Assembly: GCA_026770025.1 (NCBI GenBank)
Contig: JAMXDE010000003.1
Span: 3,100,001 to 3,164,000 of the forward strand
DNA length: 64,000 nt
Reading direction: 5' to 3'
From: Craspedostauros australis
Taxonomy: Eukaryota > Bacillariophyta > Bacillariophyceae > Mastogloiales > Achnanthaceae
The position numbers and the translations under genes were made by a program. The first letter of the stretch is position 1; every line of letters begins with the position of its first letter. Below, in pieces: positions 28,398 to 37,966 of this stretch. The notes below the pieces were generated by a model that saw only the letters and a list, made by a program, of their open reading frames with translations, was not told where the DNA came from and ran no database searches.

Positions 28398-30761
28398 TTA
28401 TTCGTCGACTATTTCGTTGGAATCCACAGCAATCGACTGTTGTAATTCTTGCAGCAATGAACCGGACGCTCCCAAGAAGAATGGAGAGCTCTTTTGTCGT
28501 CGTTGTGGTTGTGACGGTGTTGCCTTGGATGTTGGGTTCTGTCGTTCAACAGATGCCGGGGCATCTTCGGGACCCGTTGTTGCTGTTCTTGAATCCCCCT
28601 TGATGATTTGGACCTCTTTCAATGGTTCCATGATTTGGATCCGACTTTGCAGCTCATGGACAAGCAGCTGCTCCATAATGACGTTGCGTTGCGGCATTGG
28701 CGCAATCGGCGTTGCGGTATCGTTGCTACCGCGATGGAGCGGTTGCTTTTGGACCTTTCGACGTTGCTTCGCCTTCGTCCCGCTTCCAGCAAACACAAAC
28801 ACGGTATCGGAATGCTCCGGCGATTCGTTGCGGTTGGGATCGCCACCGTTTCGTTGCGGTCCATCGATGGTGCTGTCGTGTTCATACTCTTGCTGTGAAG
28901 ATGCCGATCGTTTTGTGCTATCCATTGGACTTTCGGCAGAATCCGCCATCGGGTCGCCGTTGCCATCGGCTTCGTCCACAGTCGCTGAGCTGAAATCGAT
29001 GCAGACGCTGTCGATGTGCTCCTGAAGCGATTGAACTGTGTGACACAGCTCCTTGACCTTATTCCACCACGGCACAAACTCAGCCGTCGCATCGTTCTCT
29101 GTGCTCGTGTCATCATCCATGGAAGTCCCAGCAGCCAACCGATGGCACGCCCAGACTGATGCCTGCAATGCACCAACCTGTTCATCCAACTGGATCAAAT
29201 TCTGGATGAGAGGATCGCTGCGGCAATTCTTTCGTACCTTCTGCATCATCTGTCCTGTGGTTTCCTCAGATCGGATCTCATTGCCTCCATCGTCCATCGT
29301 TAGAGTAAGTGGGATTAGCAGCACGGACCGGATGTGATAGTGCGCCTCTGTTGCGGATTGCGTCGAATGACGCATGTCCTCTGTGAAGTTGTTTTCATCT
29401 CCCAGCGCTATGCGAGCATCGTGGCGCATCATGCCGTCGCTGACAAGAGAACCCAGCAATGCCGCATTGTCAGAGCGCATTCTCTTTATCCAATGCAATG
29501 AGATGATATCTGGTATTTCTATTGCGCTCTTGGATAGGATCTCCGCACCCCAACTGAAGCTATCGTTGTCATCGTCGTTGCCGAATCGTTTCCGTTGTCG
29601 CAACTGTTGACTCCATTGCTCTGATAGATGGACGAGCTGATTGTGTTGCTCGACCAGGTGCTGCGCAATGGACGACCGGGTGGACGACAAACAAAGAACT
29701 TTGGAGGCACCCTTTTGCAATCGCGTGTTTTGCAGGAATCCATCATCGCCGTCGTCCCTCCTGCCAGGTGTGTTGGCGATGCGATTGTCGCTTGCATCAA
29801 TGTGGGTGGTTTGAGTGGAGGCTCTCTCAAAGCGCTGGCACTGTTGCCGGTACCTGCCAATCATTGCGAGTTCGATACGCTCCACACACTGCGATCGTGG
29901 CCCCAATCCCAAATGCAAGCTGGACGAGGATCGAAGATAGTCGTAGGCTTGATCGATGGATAGCAATAGCTGCGCATGTGAGGACAGAAAGTCAAGGAGC
30001 TGATCCGATGGGATCGAGCGAGGAATTTTGGTCTTTCTGACTTTGTCCACATCTGCCTGACCAGCGTGTTGACAATGATGCAGTTCTGATGTTGATTTTG
30101 ATGTTGACGTAGATGAAGGAGCAAGGTTCAACGCTGGCGCGCCGATCAAACCAAGCAGTTGGCTGGCTTTCAATCGAGCCGCCTGCCAGTCTTTGAATTC
30201 CTCCTCACGACGATGTTTTTCTGCCTCTGCTGCATCAGGCTGCCTGACTACCCGGGAATCATCCTGCTGAATCTTGGCGGCTGTTGCTTGATCCGATGGT
30301 ACACGATGTTTCAAGCCCCATCGAATCATGAATGTTATCAGTGCAGCATTGACGACAGCGGGGAAGAACCGGAAATCCGCTCCCAGCCACATGATGACCA
30401 TCCAAGTGACGAAGACGATGATCTCAATCTTCATGAGCGACACTTCATCCCACGGCTTTGTGTCGAAAGATGCAGGGGCATCCCGCTTCGTTGTTTCATG
30501 CAGGCCACTATGCTGACTTTCGCTGCCTGTGATCGACATATTTCGATCACGACCATGCTCATGCTCATTCTCTTCATTGTTGATGCTGGGAGCACTGGCG
30601 GCATTGGTGACAGCATGAGCACCGCCAGAGAGGTTTCGCGCTGCCTTGTCTTCGGTCTCATCCAAGCTGCCTACGTCTTGATCACCGTCTTCATTCGATG
30701 CTGCTTCTCCCTCGCTTTGATCAAAGAGGTCCATGTGCATATCGAGCTGCGAGTTGAACAT
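28398..30761 (-). CDS. Two-pass membrane protein, tentatively vezatin-like
   Basis: Single exon, 787 residues from the ATG at 30761 (MFNSQLDMHMDLF); the frame is open to 30935 but that part has no protein-like composition. An acidic, disordered N-terminus of ~105 residues is followed by a hairpin of two membrane segments (about 112-128 IEIIVFVTWMVIMWLGA and 131-147). A long, largely helical region with several heptad-like stretches follows, then a Ser/Asp/Glu-rich linker, and near the C-terminus SDTVFVFAGSGTKAK and IMEQLLVHELQSRI. Membrane hairpin, helical middle, acidic linker and a terminal VLQELK-like helix recall vezatin, the myosin VII-binding junction and vesicle protein. The similarity seen is architectural plus weak motifs, so the name is a hypothesis. 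Confidence 0.7.
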   Translation of the reverse strand: MFNSQLDMHMDLFDQSEGEAASNEDGDQDVGSLDETEDKAARNLSGGAHAVTNAASAPSINNEENEHEHGRDRNMSITGSESQHSGLHETTKRDAPASFDTKPWDEVSLMKIEIIVFVTWMVIMWLGADFRFFPAVVNAALITFMIRWGLKHRVPSDQATAAKIQQDDSRVVRQPDAAEAEKHRREEEFKDWQAARLKASQLLGLIGAPALNLAPSSTSTSKSTSELHHCQHAGQADVDKVRKTKIPRSIPSDQLLDFLSSHAQLLLSIDQAYDYLRSSSSLHLGLGPRSQCVERIELAMIGRYRQQCQRFERASTQTTHIDASDNRIANTPGRRDDGDDGFLQNTRLQKGASKVLCLSSTRSSIAQHLVEQHNQLVHLSEQWSQQLRQRKRFGNDDDNDSFSWGAEILSKSAIEIPDIISLHWIKRMRSDNAALLGSLVSDGMMRHDARIALGDENNFTEDMRHSTQSATEAHYHIRSVLLIPLTLTMDDGGNEIRSEETTGQMMQKVRKNCRSDPLIQNLIQLDEQVGALQASVWACHRLAAGTSMDDDTSTENDATAEFVPWWNKVKELCHTVQSLQEHIDSVCIDFSSATVDEADGNGDPMADSAESPMDSTKRSASSQQEYEHDSTIDGPQRNGGDPNRNESPEHSDTVFVFAGSGTKAKQRRKVQKQPLHRGSNDTATPIAPMPQRNVIMEQLLVHELQSRIQIMEPLKEVQIIKGDSRTATTGPEDAPASVERQNPTSKATPSQPQRRQKSSPFFLGASGSLLQELQQSIAVDSNEIVDE

Positions 30762-31375
30762 GGTGACAACTGCAATGATGCGACCAATACTGAGGAGTAT
30801 GACTAGTTCTACGGTGCCATAGTAGTACGAGTAGTTGGAAGCGTGGCCTGGTCGTGATGCCGTTTGTCTGCACCCGTCGTGTCCAACGCTTTGCAGAGGC
30901 ACGCAACAAGCACCATGCCACACACCGCGCGCCACGATTGGAACAACAAATGAGATCGGAGAACGACTTCGCCAAAGAGAACCGAGTCACGTCGCACACG
31001 TGAGTAATCAATTCGTGTTCATTCATCGCGATCGATCAACGTAGTCGAATCACGAATTGTTCCATCCGATGAAACGAATGGAACGCAAAATTTCGTGGAC
31101 GCAACAAGAACACGCAAACAAATGAAGTGAGCGTGAGCAAAGACACCATGAACGTGATCATGGCAGACAACACACAACTCGAAAGCAACCCCTCCAAACG
31201 CACAGAGCCTCCAAACTACGAGGAGAGCACAGGTACTCTCAGACGATAGCACAACTGCACAAGAGAGAGAGAGAGAGAGAAGACTTGCTTTGGCTTGGGT
31301 CTGGATCTATCATCAGCTTCGAACCAATACCGACAAGCAAGGAAGCAACTACTCTGTGAAGAAGAAGAAGCAACT
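30762..31375. other. Divergent intergenic region with AG microsatellite
   Basis: About 610 bp between the vezatin-like (-) and TXNDC9 (+) start codons. An (AG)n run lies at 31262-31281, about 95 bp upstream of the TXNDC9 ATG, so it is probably in its 5' UTR. Confidence 0.6.
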
Positions 31376-32556
31376 ATGCCGAGCCTCCAAAGCTCAGCTC
31401 CTGGGTCCAAAAGCAGCAAGTTCACTGCTTTGGATCCGTTGGCTCCATTCACGGCACAGCCGGTGAGTACGAGCGTAGTCGAGCATGGTAGAGTGTGCAG
31501 TCCTGCCTGTCATCTTCGCAGTGTGTGTTGACTTCTGTTTCATACGTACGTACATCTGTGCAGCCGTGCATCCGTGCGTCTGTCTCACTTGCCTGTCCTT
31601 TCGTTCCGCCACTCGACTGATTCCCACTCACAAAATCACACAAACAACGCGCCGAACCGGACCGAACGATTCGCTCAACTGTGCTGTAGGGTGATGAACC
31701 TGAGGTGGTCGAAGAGATCATCACCGAGCGCACAGATGGTCGACTGAGGAATATTGGCCAACTGGTCAATCCTTACCAGTACCAGCACCCGGGTGGTGCA
31801 GCGCCATCCACCATGATGCCGCAGCAGCAGCAGGAGCAACACCAGCAGGCTCCATTGCACATGCAATCCCCCGACACAGCCAACAACAACAGCAGCAACA
31901 GCAAAAAGGCCGAAAGTAAAGAAGACGACGACAACAGCTTCAATGACAGCGACTTCGATGATGACTTGGACGATGATGGCGCCATGGAGGCATTCCGCCA
32001 GCGCCGCCTGCAACAGCTCAAACAGCAACAAATCAAACGCGTGGAGAACATTGCCAAAGGCCACCAGGACTACCGCACCATCACGCAGGATGAGTTCTTG
32101 CCGGAATGCACCGGCTCCTCCGAATTCGTGGCCGTGCATTTCTTCCACAAAGACTTTGAACGTTGCAAGATCATGGACATGCATCTGCGCAAGATCGTTC
32201 AGAAGCACACAACGTGCAAGTTCCTGCGACTCGATGCTGAGAAGGCACCGTTCTTTGCTTCCAAGCTCCAGCTCAAGACGCTGCCGACGCTCATCGTGTT
32301 CCAAGACGGCACGACCGTCGATCGGCTGATGGGGTTCCAAGGATTGGCATCGTCCACCTTGCGTCCGGACGAATTCAAAACGCGCAAGCTGGAGCAGTGG
32401 TTGCATGGGACTGGCGCGATTCAGTACAAGCCGTCCGACGACGATGAGGACGACGACAGCGATAGCGACGACGGAGGAGAACGTGGCAGGTATGGACGGC
32501 TGGGAACGTTTGGCAGGGCGCAGGAGAGATCCCGACGGTACGACGAAGATGTTTGA
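31376..32556 (+). CDS. TXNDC9: TXNDC9/phosducin-like protein 3 (thioredoxin-fold chaperonin cofactor)
   Basis: Two exons: 31376-31462 and 31690-32556, with an intron at 31463-31689 (GTGAGT...TGTAG, phase 0); 317 residues. Order: short N-terminus, a Gln/Asn-rich acidic stretch, the family helix AMEAFRQRRLQQLKQQQ, then a thioredoxin fold (GHQDYRTITQDEF, VAVHFFHKDFERCKIMDMHL, KFLRLDAEKAPFFASKLQLK, TLPTLIVFQDG, GFQGL). As in TXNDC9 there is no CXXC; a single Cys remains in FERCKI. Family members bind the CCT chaperonin and modulate actin and tubulin folding. The C-terminus is an acidic Asp/Ser run followed by an RGRYGRLGTFGRAQERSRRY-like basic tail. The acceptor is TAG, the only non-CAG acceptor found in this window. 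Confidence 0.92.
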
Positions 32557-32914
32557 AACAGGCTGACGAAGAGGTACGGCACATCATACATACGTACACG
32601 CGAAGATGAAACCACCCAGTTCGCAAGCATCGATGGATACTTCTGCTCTCTTCTGAAAATAGACTCCACCATACTCTATCATTCAGGCACTCCGTACCAT
32701 ACACATTCATTCTCACCACAGTTAGAAATGTGTACTAGCAAAGAGAATGCCAATATGTATATGCAATGCTCTATGATCAACAACGGCACCGATTGAACGA
32801 CTACGGTTACCCTGATCTGTAATCACTTCTATGCGCATCTCATCTTTGCAAACATGACACCTCGAGAGAGCGTGTTGCTCAATTCCATTGCAGCCTACGA
32901 CACATACATCGCGT
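32557..32914. other. Intergenic region between convergent genes
   Basis: About 360 bp of 3' flanking sequence between TXNDC9 (+) and the propeller-oxygenase (-). Nothing recognised. Confidence 0.6.
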
Positions 32915-35539
32915 TCAAAGTTGGACTTCGCAGCGTCCATGGTCATCTGTTGTGCCCTTCATCTGCCAGTACGGATCGAAGTACCCTTGCACACCAATCC
33001 GGAAATCCAGACTCACGCGTGTTTGTTCTGTCCCATTGGCATCCACGTAGTGCCGCACGGACGAACCATGGAAGGCGATTCCTTCACCGATCTTTGCTGG
33101 GATAGGATGAAAGTCGTTCTGCTTCTCGCAGAACAAATCAACGCCCGTACGGGATCGATCCGTCAGCGGCACCCAGAAATTCAACTCGCCGTTCTGATGT
33201 CCGTACTCGGAGTCCCTGTGAGGCTTCACCTTGGCCCAGCCTGGACCGGGCTGCAAACGCAACGTTGGTGGCCTTTGGTAATAAAACGTAATTGGTTCGG
33301 TCTCGTCTCCTGCACCTGCAGCGACCAACCGTTGTTTGAGGTATGGCAGCACCACCTCCTGAACGAAACTGTCGAAAGCATTCAAGAACTGTTCGTTGGT
33401 CGCAACAGCGTTGGACAAATACTTTTGCGCATCCTCCACTCGCCCGCCGTTCACAGCACGCCAAACTGACGATGGTGGCACCTGCAAGTCTTCCAATCGA
33501 TCGGATTGGAATTCACCGATGATATTGGAATCGCATTGGGACAGCATCTGAATGATCGCTCGCCGCAGGTCGTAGCGCTCAATGTCGTATGGAAATACAT
33601 CCTCAATGACGACAGATGGAGGCAGCCAGGTTGTCTTGGTCTCCTTGCCGTGCCGATCGCGCGGGTTGGGATCATGCTTGCGGTTCTTCAGCGAGGATTT
33701 TACTCGGTGAGCCGAGGATCGCAATGTTGGGATGCCGGAGCGATATTTCAGATTCTCATTGTCGCCACCGTACTCGCTCTCTTTCCCAACATACTTCTTG
33801 TTGTTCCGCTTTTGTGGCTGCTGTTGTGACTGATTTGGCTGTGATGCGCATGGCTTGGGTGGTGGTGGTGGTGCTGCTGTGGCGGGCGATATGGCCTCTT
33901 TGGTCACGGTCGTGGCAACACGTAATGCGTCCGCTTGCCTTGCCGCAGCTTGTGTGCCGTCGTCCTTCGGAACATCGCCAATTTCAGCAGTTTCAGGTGT
34001 AGCAGAAGTCAGGGCATTGTTCTTCGTCTTTCCACTGTTACGTAGGCATGCTGGCTCAATTCGAAGCACTGCCTTGTGATTGTTCGGCACCGTGTACATG
34101 ATGCCGCTCTTTGTCAGCACTCCCCCTTCCCATTTGGCCAATCCTCGATGTGGCGACGGAAGTTTCCATGTCGTGACGATAGGCTCGGGGTCTTCTGCAC
34201 TCTCATCATCACCCTCATCACGACTCTCGCCGTTGCTGTTGCTGCAATCGATCCGCAAGATAGTCTCACCAGCCAGCGGCATTGCGTACACACATTGATC
34301 CTGCGGACAAGTCAAGCCATTCTGCCATTTGTTTTGCACCGTGCGTTCCATGGAGTGTAAATTGGGACCGACGTTCCTGACCCTCATGGTCTGTGTATTG
34401 ACCTCCAGCACATGCTCGCTGCCACTTGGGAAGATGTAAACCTTGCCATTGGTTCCTGCGATGGCGCCGAGATACTTGTACTTGCCATCACTCCTGTGAC
34501 GTCCTGTTTGGATCGTGGCCGCATCTCCAATTTCGACAAGGATCGGTTCCGGATCCGCAGGAGTGATACAAAGGACCGTGTCCGCATTCGCAGGAACGCC
34601 AACGATCATACCGTTGGCAGCCGCTGCCGCGCCGTGCCACTTGTGGCCGCCCGTGCCGTAGTCGCCGTGGACAGTGATACTGGAGGGTGCGATGCGCAGG
34701 ACGCTGGATGCATTCTGTGGAATACCGTAAATGGCACCATCCGCTTTTCCAACCACGCCACCGTACCATTTGTATCGTCCTTCTAGTCGCGGTCCAACTA
34801 ACGACACGGTGTCAGTGGAGGGGTCAATCTTGACGACGTGCCAGGCGCTTTGCGGGATTGCGTAGATGCACTGATCGATGGGACAGACAGATCCACCATG
34901 GTACTTCCATATCTGCTCCCGTTGCTGCTTGGCGATTTCGGGATCGGAGTAGAATTCATCGTACGGGATCGGCAGTTTGGTGACCGTGCGCGTCGGGACG
35001 TGAATCCGAAGTATATCCGAGGCATGGCACGGCAGACCGTAGATAACGTCGCCCACTGGGATCCCACGCAACCACTTGAACTTGGCGCCGTTGGATGTCA
35101 ACTGCGGACCGATCGGATGCACAGTGTCCGTCTGAGTGTTGATCATGAGCACGCGTGGTGCATGTCCCGGGATGCAATAGATCATCCCATCGCACCCCAC
35201 CTCGCCACCCAGGTACAAGGACTGCCCCTTCAGCGGCTCGTGTTGCGACCAGAGCAACGAAAGGTGCGGCCCGCCTGCAACACGATGATCCGCCACATTC
35301 TCGGGGTGGCCATCGTTGGCGGTATCGGTGCCATCACAAGTACGTATCGTCCCCTTGCTCGCCACCATCTTCCTATTGGTCCTCAATGGGATTGCTGTTG
35401 CTGGTATTGCATTCGTAGCAGCATCTGCACCTGTATGCAGACGACTTGCGTGTATTAAGCGTGTTGGTGTACGGAGACCGCGAACGACGAAGCCAAGAGA
35501 GACAACAACGGAAGATATGGGTGCAAAGCCAAAGTGCAT
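32915..35539 (-). CDS. Beta-propeller / 2-oxoglutarate-Fe(II) oxygenase fusion
   Basis: Single exon, 874 residues from the ATG at 35539. Residues ~90-525 hold eight repeats of ~45-65 residues with the signature K(W/Y)xGG...G.IY.(I/V)P....VL.I (KYHGGSVCPIDQCIYAIP, KWYGGVVGKADGAIYGIP, KYLGAIAGTNGKVYIFP, KWEGGVLTKSGIMYTVP), a propeller type I associate with stramenopile proteins. A basic, Pro/Gln-rich linker follows (AAPPPPPKP). The C-terminal ~200 residues form a double-stranded beta-helix oxygenase: Fe ligands His774 and Asp776 in KPHRDSEYGHQNGELNFWVP, distal His830 in SSVRHYVD, and the 2-oxoglutarate Arg841 in TRVSLDF. All four key residues are present, so it should be active. The substrate is unknown. 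The N-terminus (MHFGFAPISSVVVSLGFVVRG) could be a presequence. No standard name. Confidence 0.88.
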   Translation of the reverse strand: MHFGFAPISSVVVSLGFVVRGLRTPTRLIHASRLHTGADAATNAIPATAIPLRTNRKMVASKGTIRTCDGTDTANDGHPENVADHRVAGGPHLSLLWSQHEPLKGQSLYLGGEVGCDGMIYCIPGHAPRVLMINTQTDTVHPIGPQLTSNGAKFKWLRGIPVGDVIYGLPCHASDILRIHVPTRTVTKLPIPYDEFYSDPEIAKQQREQIWKYHGGSVCPIDQCIYAIPQSAWHVVKIDPSTDTVSLVGPRLEGRYKWYGGVVGKADGAIYGIPQNASSVLRIAPSSITVHGDYGTGGHKWHGAAAAANGMIVGVPANADTVLCITPADPEPILVEIGDAATIQTGRHRSDGKYKYLGAIAGTNGKVYIFPSGSEHVLEVNTQTMRVRNVGPNLHSMERTVQNKWQNGLTCPQDQCVYAMPLAGETILRIDCSNSNGESRDEGDDESAEDPEPIVTTWKLPSPHRGLAKWEGGVLTKSGIMYTVPNNHKAVLRIEPACLRNSGKTKNNALTSATPETAEIGDVPKDDGTQAAARQADALRVATTVTKEAISPATAAPPPPPKPCASQPNQSQQQPQKRNNKKYVGKESEYGGDNENLKYRSGIPTLRSSAHRVKSSLKNRKHDPNPRDRHGKETKTTWLPPSVVIEDVFPYDIERYDLRRAIIQMLSQCDSNIIGEFQSDRLEDLQVPPSSVWRAVNGGRVEDAQKYLSNAVATNEQFLNAFDSFVQEVVLPYLKQRLVAAGAGDETEPITFYYQRPPTLRLQPGPGWAKVKPHRDSEYGHQNGELNFWVPLTDRSRTGVDLFCEKQNDFHPIPAKIGEGIAFHGSSVRHYVDANGTEQTRVSLDFRIGVQGYFDPYWQMKGTTDDHGRCEVQL

Positions 35540-36280
35540 ACTCGTAGCGTGATCACAGAAATCTGCTACAGCGGTGGACTCTGGAGAGGACACCTCTCGT
35601 AGCTCGTGTGTGCCTGGTGGCGCCTTCGAGGAGCGGCTGGGAACGAGTCAACAGCCGAGTAGGCACGTAGCAGTCTTGATGATGCAAGCCCGACGTAATC
35701 AATGAGGCGATTGCTATTGCTGTTGTTATTGCTGTTGTTATTGCTATTGGTAGTGTGGCGTTGGCGTTGGCGTCATCCCATTGTCTGTGCTGAGGCTGTT
35801 TGGTGGTGGTGGAGGTGGAGGTGGAGGTGGGATCTTCCAAAGATTGGTTGTGATTTGTTTTGGTGTTTTGTTGTTGAGTTTTGACGCGTTGGAATATTGA
35901 TTGATTGGAATCCTCTTTTTTGGTTGGAAATTCGACATGCATCTCGTTCGAAAGAGCTATCGAGACAAATCTGCAAACATTTTTGCGCTTTTTGCAGCGA
36001 ATCGAATCCGAAAAAGAAGCGTTGTTTTGGCACGAACGAACGAAGCTCAACCGACGAATTCGTTTTGCAAACCTGCACTTCAAACGTGGATCACATCACT
36101 CGTGAGCTTGATGATCAACAAAGAACAATCCGTACGCGCACGGAAAAGCAACAAACGCAAAGAGAGGCGCAGCATGCAAGGTCTGCCACCAACTCTCTCC
36201 TGTGAGCGTGCGATCCTCACAAAACTCACAACACTGATCGAGAGGGCCGCCACCAGCAGACGAGACACGACCTCACGACG
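35540..36280. other. Divergent intergenic region
   Basis: About 740 bp between the propeller-oxygenase (-) and MFS (+) starts. It has ATTGCTGTTGTT-type low-complexity repeats around 35700-35760 and GGTGGAGGTGGA around 35805-35830. No convincing coding sequence. Confidence 0.55.
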
Positions 36281-37966
36281 ATGTCAAAAACTATCACTTT
36301 GGGTACAGCGATGCTGTCGGACACGACCGATGAAGACATCGCTTCCCCATCACTGAGGGATCTCAATGACAAGCATGTCGAGTACCACGATCAGATACCA
36401 ACGCTCACCGAAAGTCAATACTGGCTCGGCATCTGTGCACTGTGCACGGCAGCCGCAAGCCAATCATGGCTGATCATCAGCGTCTTTCCGTACAGCGGCT
36501 TCATGGCAATCGAACTCATCGATGGTGTCAACGAAGAAAATGCAGGATCCTACGCCGGAATGCTCGCGTCTGCTTTCATGGCTGGCCGCGCCATGTCCTC
36601 GGTTGCTTGGGGAAAGATTGCCGATTCGTACGGACGCCGATTTGTCCTCATCATCTCCTTGACGGCCAGCTGCTTCTTGTCCGTGCTCTTCGGAACTGCC
36701 TCGTCGTTTCCTTTGGCTGTCTTTTGGCGCTTCATGATGGGCCTTTGCAACGGCCTGTTTGGGACCAGCAAAACCTGCGTGTCGGAGCTGGCGCAGGGAA
36801 ACGGCGGATTGGAAACCAAAGGCATGAGCTTGATGATGGGGATGTGGGCATGGTCTTTCCTCTTCAGCCCGGCGCTGAGCGGAGTGCTGTCGGAACCGGT
36901 CAAGGCGTATCCCGACTCTGCCATCGTACAGCAATTTCATGGATTCTTATCAGAGTATCCCTTCATCCTGCCCAACCTGGTGTCCGTGATAATGTGCATC
37001 TTCGCTCTCTTTGTCGTCAGTTCCTTCGTGCCAGAAACGCTACCGCCACAACGAAAACGAAGTCCGAAGTATATAGTGGGTGACATTGTTCGGAGTCTAT
37101 GCGAGTTCTTCACATCCCACCTTACTTCTTCAAAGCGTCACAACAAAGAAGAAACGGATGGTCTCATGAAAACAGAAAACGGGGCTTCAATTGCGTACGG
37201 AACAGCGCAAACAGAATCCAATCAAGAATTGGAAAGTGCAAAAGCTACTTGCACAGCCGCCGATATCCCGAAGGCAACAATCGCCCAGATCTGGTGTAAC
37301 ACCGACACCAGGACCCACCTCATCGTATATTGGTTGTTCTCATTCGTCGTGGTGGCGGTCGATGAGGGTTTTCCGTTATTCTGCATCAGTCAACATGGAG
37401 GGCTGGGATTGTCTGAGGTCAACATCGGCAAGATCCTCTCAACAAGCGGCTTCATCTTCGCAGTATGCCAATACTCCGTCTACAACAAGGTCGTGGACTG
37501 CGTTGGATTGACAAGATCGGTCCAGATCGGAAGCATCGTCGCGGGGCCATTGCTGATGCTCATTCCGCTCTCTGTTCTACTGAACTCATCCACGGACATC
37601 AGCGGCGACCAGGATGCGACCAACGGCAGCGGCAGCGGTAGCAGGGACAATGAGTTGTCTTGGTCGACGTACCTATTCCTGAGCATCGTCCTGGCGCTGT
37701 ACAGAATCTTCAGCTTGATGTTCTTTTCGAGCATCACGGTGTTGACAAATCGTACCGTCTCACCCGAGCAGCGTGGGACAATGAACGGCTTCAGCATGTT
37801 GGGAGGAAGCTTGACCAAAGGACTGGCACCGACGTTTGTAGGGTTGTTGGTGTCCTTTTGCATCTCATCCGGAGTGTTTGCGCCACGCGTTGGCGCCTTC
37901 ATGGTGTTTGCGATACTTTCATGCATGGGATGCGGTGTTGGTTACACAGCCTACAAGACCATGTGA
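36281..37966 (+). CDS. MFS transporter, ZIF-like/DHA1-type
   Basis: Single exon, 561 residues, ATG at 36281, TGA at 37964. Twelve hydrophobic segments are split by a polar central loop (about residues 255-330). The MFS signature after TM2 reads WGKIADSYGRRFVLIISL. TM4-TM5 contain GLCNGLFGTSKTCVSELA, the variant seen in plant ZINC-INDUCED FACILITATOR-like and fungal DHA1 carriers, and the second half has TVLTNRTVSPEQRGTMNGFSM, read here as TNRTVSPEQRGTMNG, also typical of that group. Plant relatives move zinc chelators, potassium or auxin across vacuolar and plasma membranes; substrate here is unknown. The proton-coupled antiport mechanism is inferred from the family. Confidence 0.85.
   Translation: MSKTITLGTAMLSDTTDEDIASPSLRDLNDKHVEYHDQIPTLTESQYWLGICALCTAAASQSWLIISVFPYSGFMAIELIDGVNEENAGSYAGMLASAFMAGRAMSSVAWGKIADSYGRRFVLIISLTASCFLSVLFGTASSFPLAVFWRFMMGLCNGLFGTSKTCVSELAQGNGGLETKGMSLMMGMWAWSFLFSPALSGVLSEPVKAYPDSAIVQQFHGFLSEYPFILPNLVSVIMCIFALFVVSSFVPETLPPQRKRSPKYIVGDIVRSLCEFFTSHLTSSKRHNKEETDGLMKTENGASIAYGTAQTESNQELESAKATCTAADIPKATIAQIWCNTDTRTHLIVYWLFSFVVVAVDEGFPLFCISQHGGLGLSEVNIGKILSTSGFIFAVCQYSVYNKVVDCVGLTRSVQIGSIVAGPLLMLIPLSVLLNSSTDISGDQDATNGSGSGSRDNELSWSTYLFLSIVLALYRIFSLMFFSSITVLTNRTVSPEQRGTMNGFSMLGGSLTKGLAPTFVGLLVSFCISSGVFAPRVGAFMVFAILSCMGCGVGYTAYKTM

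Noticed and set aside
35553-36083. Minus-strand ORF upstream of the propeller-oxygenase gene
   Set aside because: No ATG at its start, Ile/Thr/Ala runs derived from simple repeats, no domain.
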